DNA of 14,101 nucleotides from positions 1 through 14,101 of the forward strand of contig CAAGIS010000181.1 of assembly GCA_900769985.1 (NCBI GenBank), written 5' to 3'. The position numbers and the translations under genes were made by a program. Source of the stretch: Spirochaetia bacterium (GTDB taxonomy: Bacteria; Spirochaetota; Spirochaetia; Treponematales; Treponemataceae). The notes beneath the pieces were generated by a model, which was not told the origin of the DNA, searched no databases, and saw nothing but the letters and a program-made list of their open reading frames with translations. Numbering within the stretch: the first letter of the stretch is position 1; each line of letters opens with the position of its first letter. Shown here one piece after another: positions 6,842 through 12,279 of the stretch.

Positions 6842-7462
6842 TTATTCCTCAAACAAAGCATCAAGAGCTGCAATAGCTCTTTCTCCAGAAGAACATTCTA
6901 TTGTATTTGTAAAACTGCTGAGCATATATAGAGGTGTAATATCAAAAATACACTGCGAACCATCAACAATTTTTCCATCTTTGAATTCTGTTTTCAGATA
7001 GATTACATTGCCGATAGAACAGTCAAAGAATTTTTCTCCAAACTGCAATGCATTAAGGATAAGAATTGGAAGAGTTTTTATACCGAAGGTTATATCAGCA
7101 TACAATTCTGCGCCCTGTGTTAAATTCTTTACGAGAGTTTTATATAGTTCTTTATACTTTGATTTGTCGCCTGTAAAATCTGAAGTAATAATTTGATAAG
7201 AAATTGAAGCACCACATTTATTTAATTCATTTAATTCATTTTCAAAAAGTTCGGCATTTTTCTTTCCGGCTTTTTCCCCAGCATTTGTCTCCAGAAGAAT
7301 TACTTTTACATTATCTTCTTTCTTTAAAGTTTGAGCCAAAACAGAATTGATTGCATAATATGTTTCGCCTGAATATTCAATTAAAGAATTACCATCTACA
7401 GGAAAATGGCGTTTATGCATGTCATCTGCCATCATCAAAGTAACGAAAACTATTTTATTCAT
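6842..7462 (-). CDS. CARF-domain (TM1812/Csx1-like) sensor protein without effector domain
   Basis: A 206-residue protein resembling the N-terminal ligand-binding half of CRISPR-associated Csx1/TM1812 proteins. It opens with a Rossmann-like strand (KIVFVTLMMAD), then an ETYYAINSVLAQ helix and the strand VKVILLETN. The family signature is ADITFGIKTLPILILNAL (residues 122-139), matching the 'DITHGFRSLP' motif, followed by VIYLKTEF and FDITPLYMLSSF, as in the family's 'YYG...' and 'DLTP' segments. It ends soon after, with no HEPN RxxxxH nuclease motif and no DNA-binding domain. CARF domains bind cyclic oligoadenylates or related nucleotides; whether this one does is unknown. It sits five bases before the sigma-factor gene, suggesting that ligand binding controls that factor. 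The ATG has AAGGGG eight bases upstream. Confidence 0.78.
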   Translation of the reverse strand: MNKIVFVTLMMADDMHKRHFPVDGNSLIEYSGETYYAINSVLAQTLKKEDNVKVILLETNAGEKAGKKNAELFENELNELNKCGASISYQIITSDFTGDKSKYKELYKTLVKNLTQGAELYADITFGIKTLPILILNALQFGEKFFDCSIGNVIYLKTEFKDGKIVDGSQCIFDITPLYMLSSFTNTIECSSGERAIAALDALFEE

Positions 7463-7474
7463 AGAAAATGCCCC

Positions 7475-7885
7475 TTATGCTACATCTAAATCAATATTTC
7501 TTTTGTTTTTATAGTAATCATATTCAGGATCAACATTATAATTCTTCCTGAGAGATTGCTTTCTTGAACGCCTTGCATATTCTTCTTCACGATTTTCCTT
7601 AAAAACCGCATCCTCGATTTCACAAAAGCATTCTCTTTGTTGCTGAATATTATAACATGAAAAATACTTAATATCCTTATTTCTTTCGGCACCCTCAACA
7701 AATTCCTGCACTGTTATTTCTTCAACATTCAGAATAGCATCCTTATGGTCATGCTTCACACGAGGACAATATCTGGCCTTTTTTGCAGCCTCTTTCCGTG
7801 ATTCCGCCTTAATATACAATTTTCCTTTGTAGTAATTATTCTTTCCGACATGTCCTAATTTTGCAGTTACCTTAAAATATTTCAT
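7475..7885 (-). CDS. Small basic protein, unknown function, first gene of the CARF-sigma operon
   Basis: A 136-residue, strongly basic protein. The first half (YFKVTAKLGHVGKNNYYKGKLYIKAESRKEAAKKAR..PRVKHDHKDAI) looks like a compact alpha/beta domain and has the feel of a conserved small family, though I cannot name it. The second half is helical and charged (ENREEEYARRSRKQSLRKNY) and could bind nucleic acid or fold only with a partner. CxC and other Cys residues around position 85 are not a clear zinc site. The start has AGGTGA close upstream. It is preceded by a TGGAAAC-N18-CCTT promoter and followed after 12 bases by the CARF-like gene. A candidate anti-sigma or ligand-linked partner by position only. 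Confidence 0.78.
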   Translation of the reverse strand: MKYFKVTAKLGHVGKNNYYKGKLYIKAESRKEAAKKARYCPRVKHDHKDAILNVEEITVQEFVEGAERNKDIKYFSCYNIQQQRECFCEIEDAVFKENREEEYARRSRKQSLRKNYNVDPEYDYYKNKRNIDLDVA

Positions 7886-7902
7886 ATTTCACCTCTTATA
7901 GG

Positions 7903-7937
7903 TATTACAAGGGGTAAAAACTCGAAAAATGTTTCCA
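7903..7937 (-). promoter_or_regulatory. Candidate sigma-factor promoter of the CARF-sigma operon
   Basis: TGGAAAC (7937-7931), 18 bases, then CCTT (7912-7909) inside ACCCCTTGTAATA on the minus strand. It drives the operon that itself encodes the sigma-like factor, so autoregulation is possible. It lies in the 113-base gap shared with the divergent plus-strand gene at 7999. Confidence 0.72.
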
Positions 7938-7971
7938 AAAAAAAGTTCAACAAAAATATCTCAAACTGAGT

Positions 7972-7977
7972 TATAAT
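7972..7977 (+). promoter_or_regulatory. Probable -10 box of the DUF4145-like gene
   Basis: A perfect TATAAT 21 bases before the ATG at 7999. No convincing -35 box is seen at 16-18 bases; TTCAAC lies 20 bases upstream. This suggests the plus-strand gene uses the housekeeping sigma factor rather than the shared TGGAAAC promoter. Confidence 0.45.
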
Positions 7978-7998
7978 TTCTTCAGATGGAGATAAAAG

Positions 7999-8766
7999 AT
8001 GTCTACTTGGCGTGATATTTGGAAAAAATCAATTAAAGCAAATAGATTGTATTCCTTGGATGAAAACATGGGTAATGATTATTTTGCTTATTTGTCTAAG
8101 AAATATGAAACAAAAAAAGAAGATGGAATGATAAAATATGCTTACGCAGAAGCTCTTGAATATAGAAATCAAAAAAATGAAGCATTAAAAAAATATAAAG
8201 AAGCCAAAGAATTATTCCCTGTAGAACACTGGAAAAATGTTGCACAACATACAATTGATAGGCTTACAGTTAATAAAAATGCTGATGAGTTTTTTGATAA
8301 AAATAATTTTCATGAATTACTATGGTATACTTTCCAAAAAGTTTATGAATATGTATATCTCGATGATTTTGTTAGATATGTCTGTTTATCTGCAATTTCG
8401 AGAGCAGATTCTGAATGGCCTCTTTCTTTGGTAGATTTCAGATCAGTTTTAGAATTACAGATAAAAGCCACTTTTCCAACACATGTAAAATATTTTATTG
8501 ATAAAAAAGATTTCTCATTAGTAAATATAATAAATCAATTACAAACAGAAAAATTAATTTCCAGTCAATTAGCATCTGCTATGCATAAGATTAGAATTTC
8601 TGGGAACGCTGCAACACACTGGATGAAAAGTTTTGATGATGAAGATGAAAATAATTATTGGAAAAGTTTTAATAAAGATGATTCAGATAATTTGAATTAT
8701 TTATTAACTATCTTAGAGTTTTTTAATAAGTATAATAAGGAAAACAATATAAATACATTAAATTAA
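7999..8766 (+). CDS. DUF4145-like protein with N-terminal TPR-like helices
   Basis: A 255-residue soluble helical protein, the only plus-strand gene of the island. The first 85 residues hold a TPR-like helix pair (KYAYAEALEYRNQKNEALKK). The C-terminal part resembles the DUF4145 family found in and near defence and restriction loci: DFRSVLELQIKATF, then LVNIINQLQTEKLISSQLASAMHKIRISGNAATHW, matching the family's 'R..LE.....' and 'L..ig..l...lR..GN.aaH' pattern. DUF4145 is a helical, HEPN-like fold, but no RxxxxH catalytic motif is visible here. Start: GGAGA six bases before the ATG. It is divergent from the CARF-sigma operon and convergent with the gene at 8776 (nine-base gap). Function unknown; context suggests it works with the island but under a different promoter. 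Confidence 0.78.
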   Translation: MSTWRDIWKKSIKANRLYSLDENMGNDYFAYLSKKYETKKEDGMIKYAYAEALEYRNQKNEALKKYKEAKELFPVEHWKNVAQHTIDRLTVNKNADEFFDKNNFHELLWYTFQKVYEYVYLDDFVRYVCLSAISRADSEWPLSLVDFRSVLELQIKATFPTHVKYFIDKKDFSLVNIINQLQTEKLISSQLASAMHKIRISGNAATHWMKSFDDEDENNYWKSFNKDDSDNLNYLLTILEFFNKYNKENNINTLN

Positions 8767-8775
8767 TATAAAAGC

Positions 8776-9345
8776 CTAACACCAGGCTGCCGGTAAATTT
8801 CCTGTAAGCTTAAATTCAAAATGCTCATTCCAGAAGAATAATGTACAAGTCCATTCTTCTGATTTTTGTAAATAGCGAGAAGCAACATCTAATGGAATTG
8901 AAACAATTGGATATTTACAAGATTTCCCATAATATGCAGCTTCACCAACACAGTTATAAGTAAAGCTTTTACTTACAAGCTGTACTTTTACTTTAGTATT
9001 TTGTTTTTGGCTCAACATTTTTATCATGTTATTATTTTCATCCAAATGAAGGGAAAAACACAAATCGTGTAAAGCGTAATTACAAATAGTTCTAATTTTT
9101 AAATCTTTTATATTAAGACAAGTGCTTGTTTGTCTGTAAAGGAATTTATTTGTTGGTTCTCCAAGTACATTATGGATTTCTATCTTTTTCCAATTATTTG
9201 TATATGACTTTTGAACTGGGACTTCTTTTTCTTTTTCAAGCTCATAGGCAACACAAGCTTCAGAATATTTTTTTAGACTAAATGAAAGATGCTGTTTTTT
9301 TGATGAACCTTGATTAAAAATTTCATTGTATGCTAAATCGCCCAT
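8776..9345 (-). CDS. Unknown 189-residue protein under the island promoter
   Basis: A soluble protein of no family I recognise. It has an N-terminal polar helix region (residues 1-45) and then alternating hydrophobic stretches that suggest a beta-rich fold (KVKVQLVSKSFTYNCVGEAA, and WTCTLFFWNEHFEFKLTG near the end). Scattered Cys residues do not form zinc-binding pairs. The ATG has AAGGA eleven bases upstream, a slightly long spacing. It is a single-gene unit with its own TGGAAAC-N18-CCTT promoter (9392-9426), which ties it to the TerY-P and CARF-sigma operons. It ends nine bases from the convergent DUF4145-like gene. Confidence 0.75.
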   Translation of the reverse strand: MGDLAYNEIFNQGSSKKQHLSFSLKKYSEACVAYELEKEKEVPVQKSYTNNWKKIEIHNVLGEPTNKFLYRQTSTCLNIKDLKIRTICNYALHDLCFSLHLDENNNMIKMLSQKQNTKVKVQLVSKSFTYNCVGEAAYYGKSCKYPIVSIPLDVASRYLQKSEEWTCTLFFWNEHFEFKLTGNLPAAWC

Positions 9346-9391
9346 ATCTGTTTCTGTCCTTATGTTTAATAGATTTATTGTTGTTTACATA

Positions 9392-9426
9392 AATATAAAG
9401 GGGAAAGCTCATTCCAAATGTTTCCA
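9392..9426 (-). promoter_or_regulatory. Candidate sigma-factor promoter of the 189-residue gene
   Basis: TGGAAAC (9426-9420), 18 bases, then CCTT (9401-9398) inside TTTCCCCTTTATATT on the minus strand. With the copy at 5902-5936 it gives the clearest form of the element. It is the most upstream copy and marks the apparent end of the island. Confidence 0.72.
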
Positions 9427-9546
9427 AATTATTATTTTTTTTCCATTTTCCCCCGTGCCCCCAAGAGCGGCTGGCGCCTTAAATCCGCTCTGAGAGTAAT
9501 GCGGTGCCGGAACAAGAGATTTGCTAGAAAACAAAATATGTGCTCT

Positions 9547-9588
9547 AAAGTGCGTGTTTGAATCGAATTGATTTCAAATGCGCTCTTT
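9547..9588 (+). repeat. 42-base near-palindrome (operator-like dyad)
   Basis: Arms AAAGTGCGTGTTTGAA and TTCAAATGCGCTCTTT are complementary with three mismatches around a ten-base centre, TCGAATTGAT, itself nearly symmetrical. The low GC and size fit a protein-binding dyad or an RNA stem; no neighbouring gene start is close enough to assign a target. Confidence 0.55.
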
Positions 9589-9725
9589 GATTTTTGTACT
9601 TTTAGCGTTTATACAATGTCGTTGAAGTATGTTGATTTGCTTATATTTTTATAAGTTCTCTTAGAGCGCGTTTTCATAAGAAATTAAAATAAATTTTATA
9701 CGTAATATGTAATATATCTTAAAAT

Positions 9726-9746
9726 CACATATGCTCTGCATATGTG
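9726..9746 (+). repeat. Perfect hairpin, nine-base stem and three-base loop
   Basis: CACATATGC, TCT, GCATATGTG. The downstream bases (GCTCTTTAC) are not a clear U-run, so a terminator is not supported on the plus strand. Confidence 0.6.
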
Positions 9747-9826
9747 CTCTTTACAGAAAACGATATCAGATTAAATTTTTTGAAAAGATTTTTGACCGCT
9801 GCGCGCGCTCCCCCCCCCCGCAGTTT

Positions 9827-10063
9827 TTATTTTAATGCGGCCATGACCGGATTTTCCTTTTTGAAAATCTCGATTTGTTCAGGAGTCAGCTTATCAGGGT
9901 AATCTGTCCAGAAGTTGAAGATTGTTTCCTGATCGAAACTGAAAAGATAAGGACCTTCCTGTCCTGGAGTTTCAACCTTCCAGATTTTCTCGTCTTTTGA
10001 GTTTTTGTAAAAATCGTGGCCGTTCTTGTATTCGTTGATACCTTCTTCGTATTCATCACTCAT
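9827..10063 (-). CDS. Small acidic protein, unknown function
   Basis: A 78-residue protein with a compact, plausible composition: repeated Tyr/Lys/Asp near the start (NEYKNGHDFYKNSKDEKIW), a central LFSFDQETIFNFWTDYP, and a helical LTPEQIEIFKKENP end. No membrane helix or signal. Its reading is clean to a stop placed right before a ten-C run. The ATG at 10063 is preferred by protein look; one at 10078 would add MYNKI. Neither has a ribosome site. Instead TGTATAATAAAAT stands just upstream of the ATG at 10063, which could be a -10 box for a nearly leaderless message. I do not recognise the family with confidence. Confidence 0.6.
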   Translation of the reverse strand: MSDEYEEGINEYKNGHDFYKNSKDEKIWKVETPGQEGPYLFSFDQETIFNFWTDYPDKLTPEQIEIFKKENPVMAALK

Positions 10064-10110
10064 GATTTTATTATACATCGGTTTTCTGAAAATCGGTAGA
10101 CGCGGAGCGA

Positions 10111-10342
10111 AGACTGCTTTCCAAACTCAAGCGTCTGCGAAGCAGGCGCAAACTTTTGAAAGCTGTCTGAGCGGAGTCTGGAAGATCATCACGCTGTCCG
10201 CCGCAGGCGGACCTGGAAGAGAGATTTTTATTTTGGAAGATGGAACTCGAAAGAAGCAGTCTTGCTTCAAACTCAAGGTCGCGAAGCGGCCATAACTTTT
10301 GGCAAGTCTGCTTCTGGAGCTGGAAGAATCATCTGCACGCTG
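10111..10342 (+). repeat. Pair of imperfect direct repeats, about 90 bases each, 146 bases apart
   Basis: The shared core CAAACTCAAG occurs at 10122-10131 and 10268-10277, followed in both by a GAA-loop hairpin, then AACTTTTG and further on GGAAGA(A)TCATC...CACGCTG. The hairpin stems differ in sequence but remain paired: GCGTCTGC/GCAGGCGC (10131-10149) and GGTCGC/GCGGCC (10277-10291). The first copy is also followed by a GTCCGCC-GCA-GGCGGAC hairpin (10196-10212). Confidence 0.65.
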
Positions 10343-10425
10343 AGCGGCGGGAGCGCACGGACGCGCGACCAGAGCGACACTTGTAGGAATGTTTTCTGAG
10401 TGGAGAATAAATGTATAGCTGTAAG

Positions 10426-10486
10426 AGGCGGCAACACGGACGTTGCCGCCTTGCTGATGGAGCGCAGGCACTAACGGTGCCTGTGC
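10426..10486 (+). repeat. Two strong ten-base-stem hairpins in tandem
   Basis: First: AGGCGGCAAC, loop ACGGAC, GTTGCCGCCT (10426-10451), perfect. Second: GCGCAGGCAC, loop TAACG, GTGCCTGTGC (10462-10486), one G-T wobble. They are ten bases apart. No U-run follows either, so they are unlikely to be simple terminators. Confidence 0.65.
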
Positions 10487-10553
10487 GACTGAAGCAATTC
10501 TCCCATACGAAAGAAGTTCCCGAAAAGCCGCCACTGTAGAACCAACTGAGCAT

Positions 10554-10727
10554 CTTAAAACTGCGGGACAACTGCAATGTTGAGCAAAAGGTTTTGCCCC
10601 CTAATTCCCCCCCCCGAGAGCGGTTCAATAGCATTCCTTAATTTTTGGAAAGGGGGTGTTGGGGGGGGGTGCCCCGCGGCAGGGGGGGGGGAAGGGGGAA
10701 AACCTTTTGCGTGCCCGCAGTTTTAAG
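10554..10727 (+). repeat. Large inverted repeat enclosing poly-C and poly-G runs
   Basis: Outer arms CTTAAAACTGCGGG (10554-10567) and CCCGCAGTTTTAAG (10714-10727) match perfectly. Inner arms GCAAAAGGTTTT (from 10584) and AAAACCTTTTGC (to 10710) also match, continuing into CCCCC and GGGGG. The centre holds runs of nine C (10607-10615), nine G (10661-10669) and ten G (10682-10691). The end motif CCGCAGTTTT also occurs after the poly-C run at 9810-9819. Confidence 0.65.
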
Positions 10728-11222
10728 TTGCGACACCCACCCGATGCATTTTTCATTTACGAACCAACTTGTAGAACTCGGATACGTTTGGCGGCTTTTG
10801 CAAAAAGATGACCCATACAACCGCCACGAGGAATGTTTAATGTAGTTTCAATTTTTGCGGATGGAAGGTGCAACGCCCTTCATCTCGATGATTAGCCCAC
10901 GTGCGGAAACAGGCAGGACACAAAGCGGAACGCTACTGCGTAACGAAGTGAAGCAGATGCGTGGAGCGACTGACCTTACTGTGCTTGCATTGTTCCTGCG
11001 TGCGTCGCTACTTTGCGCGGCTACCTGCGAGCTTACTAGTAAATGCAAACAGTCTGCGAAGGAATGAAGCGCAACGAAGTGAAGCGGAATGAGTGAGCTG
11101 TCTGTTTGCTACCTTTTTGGAAGGAGCGTTTCCTGGAACACGAGGAATGTAGAGAGCGGAAGCGGTACGAAGTACGGCTGGAGCGAACGGTAAGAAAGAC
11201 CCCCTTTTTTTTGGAACTATGA

Positions 11223-11228
11223 TATAAT
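11223..11228 (+). promoter_or_regulatory. -10-like box directly before the VOC-family gene
   Basis: TATAAT with only nine bases to the ATG at 11238 and no ribosome site, as in the gene at 10063. No -35 box is evident at normal spacing. If used, the message would be leaderless or nearly so. Confidence 0.4.
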
Positions 11229-11237
11229 AAAATTATT

Positions 11238-11620
11238 ATGAAAATTGCGCACGTTGCTCTGTATGTAAAAGACCTAGAAAAAGCAAAAGACTTTTTTGTA
11301 ACCTACCTGAATGGAAAAGCCAACGACGGCTACCATAACCCAAACACTGATTTTAGATCCTACTTCATATCCTTTGAGGACGGAGCTCGTCTGGAACTTA
11401 TGACACGCCCAGAACTGATTGAACAGAAAAAGAGCCCTTATAGAACCGGCTACGCTCATGTCGCTTTTAGCGTAGGAAGTAAAGCTGCGGTCGATGAATT
11501 AACTGCTAAGCTTGATGAAGCCAGATATTCTGTTTCAAGTGGTCCACGTACAACTGGTGACGGATATTATGAAAGCTGCATAGTAGCTTTGAAGAAAACT
11601 TTATCGAAATTACAGAATAA
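11238..11620 (+). pseudogene. VOC (glyoxalase-like) family gene with an apparent one-base frameshift
   Basis: A vicinal-oxygen-chelate fold protein, metal-dependent, with two beta-alpha-beta-beta-beta modules. Visible metal ligands are H5 (KIAHVALYV), E53 (RLELM) and H74 (GYAHVAFSV). The protein is normal up to GYYESCIV, then the open frame runs into an unrelated tail to 11696. Read one frame over from 11588, the DNA gives FEENFIEITE and stops (TAA at 11618-11620), which is exactly the expected family ending and restores the fourth metal ligand, E of IEIT. The simplest explanation is one base lost near 11586-11587 (GAC read as GC). The actual open frame would make a 152-residue protein lacking that ligand. 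It could be a real mutation or a sequencing error. The natural substrate cannot be told. Confidence 0.8.
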
Positions 11621-11765
11621 GACCCCTTATAGAACGCCGGATTTTTCACGGATTACTAGTCCGTATGTCGGCAGTGCACGGATAATGCACATATAGTGCA
11701 AAAACAGTGCAAAAATAAAAACAACCCTATACAAAATAATGCAATTTAGTTGAAAATTAAATAAT

Positions 11766-12113
11766 TTATGTTATAATAGAGTTACTTAACAAGACAATTA
11801 TTGCAATGCCATTAAGGGGATTTTCGTTCTGTAAATCTTTAACGACAAAATCTCTGTCTGTAATGGACAGAGCCCAAGGTTCTAGCGGAGTTTCAACAAA
11901 TTCAACAGGATAGCCGCCGAGCTTTTCTTCTGAAAAAACATTATCACTAGTATTGTCCGGAACAGAACACCATTCTTTTTTCTCTTCTGAATAATAAAGG
12001 TTTCCTGAATTAAATTCATTTTTTGGACGGACAGGAATTACAACCTTGGGATTTTCTGTATGTAAAAAATTTTCTGAAAAAAGTTCACGATAAAAATATT
12101 CAGTCTGAATCAT
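11766..12113 (-). CDS. Unknown 115-residue protein
   Basis: A soluble protein with a plausible composition (VVIPVRPKNEF, YYSEEKKEWCSVP, ETPLEPWALSITDRDF) and a good AAGGA ribosome site about nine bases before its ATG. No family recognised. The end is odd: the last 15 residues switch to a hydrophobic tail, GIAIIVLLSNSII. A one-base slip near 11813 would instead give ENPLMALQ and a stop at 11798-11800, so the 3' end may be frameshifted, though this is weakly supported. Upstream, within its 5' leader or the gap to the FliG-like gene, stand four hairpins in tandem. Confidence 0.6.
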   Translation of the reverse strand: MIQTEYFYRELFSENFLHTENPKVVIPVRPKNEFNSGNLYYSEEKKEWCSVPDNTSDNVFSEEKLGGYPVEFVETPLEPWALSITDRDFVVKDLQNENPLNGIAIIVLLSNSIIT

Positions 12114-12125
12114 AATTTCTTCCTT

Positions 12126-12271
12126 AAAAAGTCAATGAGGAAATATCAATTTCCGATTTGACTTTTTATGCTGTTCCGTAATGCAATGAGGAACAGCAAT
12201 TTATAAGAAAGTTTGCAACGCAAACTTTAGGTAAGATAAAAGCCACGCAATTTCAGTGGTTTTTATCTTAC
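12126..12271 (+). repeat. Four hairpins in tandem between two minus-strand genes
   Basis: In order: AAAAAGTCAA/TTGACTTTTT with an inner GGAAAT/ATTTCC stem (12126-12167); TGCTGTTCC/GGAACAGCA with a 12-base loop (12169-12198); AAAGTTTGC/GCAAACTTT with loop AAC (12208-12228); GTAAGATAAAA/TTTTATCTTAC extended by CCAC/GTGG (12231-12271). All main stems are perfect, with one wobble in the last. CAATGAGGAA occurs in both of the first two. The last stem is nine bases beyond the stop of the FliG-like gene and could be its terminator; the others have no obvious role. Confidence 0.75.
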
Positions 12272-12279
12272 ACTCATCA

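Larger units (their letters stand above)
9427..9826 (+). other. Intergenic stretch without a gene, rich in inverted repeats
   Basis: No credible coding frame on either strand. It contains an AGAGCGG...CCGCTCT inverted pair just after 9460, a long near-palindrome (9547-9588), a perfect hairpin (9726-9746), several scattered GCTCT/AGAGC motifs, and ends with a run of ten C (9810-9819) followed by CCGCAGTTTT-type sequence also found at 10714-10724. It separates the signalling island from the hairpin-rich region. Confidence 0.7.
10079..11237 (+). other. GC-rich non-coding region of hairpins and repeats
   Basis: More than 1.1 kb with no convincing gene; open frames here are short, overlap on both strands and have low-complexity composition. 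The base composition is clearly richer in G and C than the neighbouring genes. It holds a pair of imperfect direct repeats with a covarying hairpin, two strong hairpins, a large inverted repeat enclosing G/C homopolymers, and a part (about 10930-11190) full of 'AACGAAGTGAAGC'-type motifs, including GCGAAGGAATGAAGCG at 11056-11071, which recurs inverted at 13076-13091. AACGAAGTGAAGC occurs twice (near 10942 and 11073). It is flanked by two outward-facing genes. Confidence 0.7.

Noticed and set aside
10560..10595. Possible integron attC site (GTTGAGC resembles the GTTRRRY core)
   Set aside because: No matching RYYYAAC partner at the right distance and no integrase in the window; cassette-like gene layout alone is not enough.
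10127..11067. Several open frames of 60-135 codons on both strands
   Set aside because: They overlap one another in opposite frames, lie in GC-rich repeat DNA, have low-complexity composition (runs of Arg, Ser, Pro, Gly) and no ribosome sites or recognisable domains.
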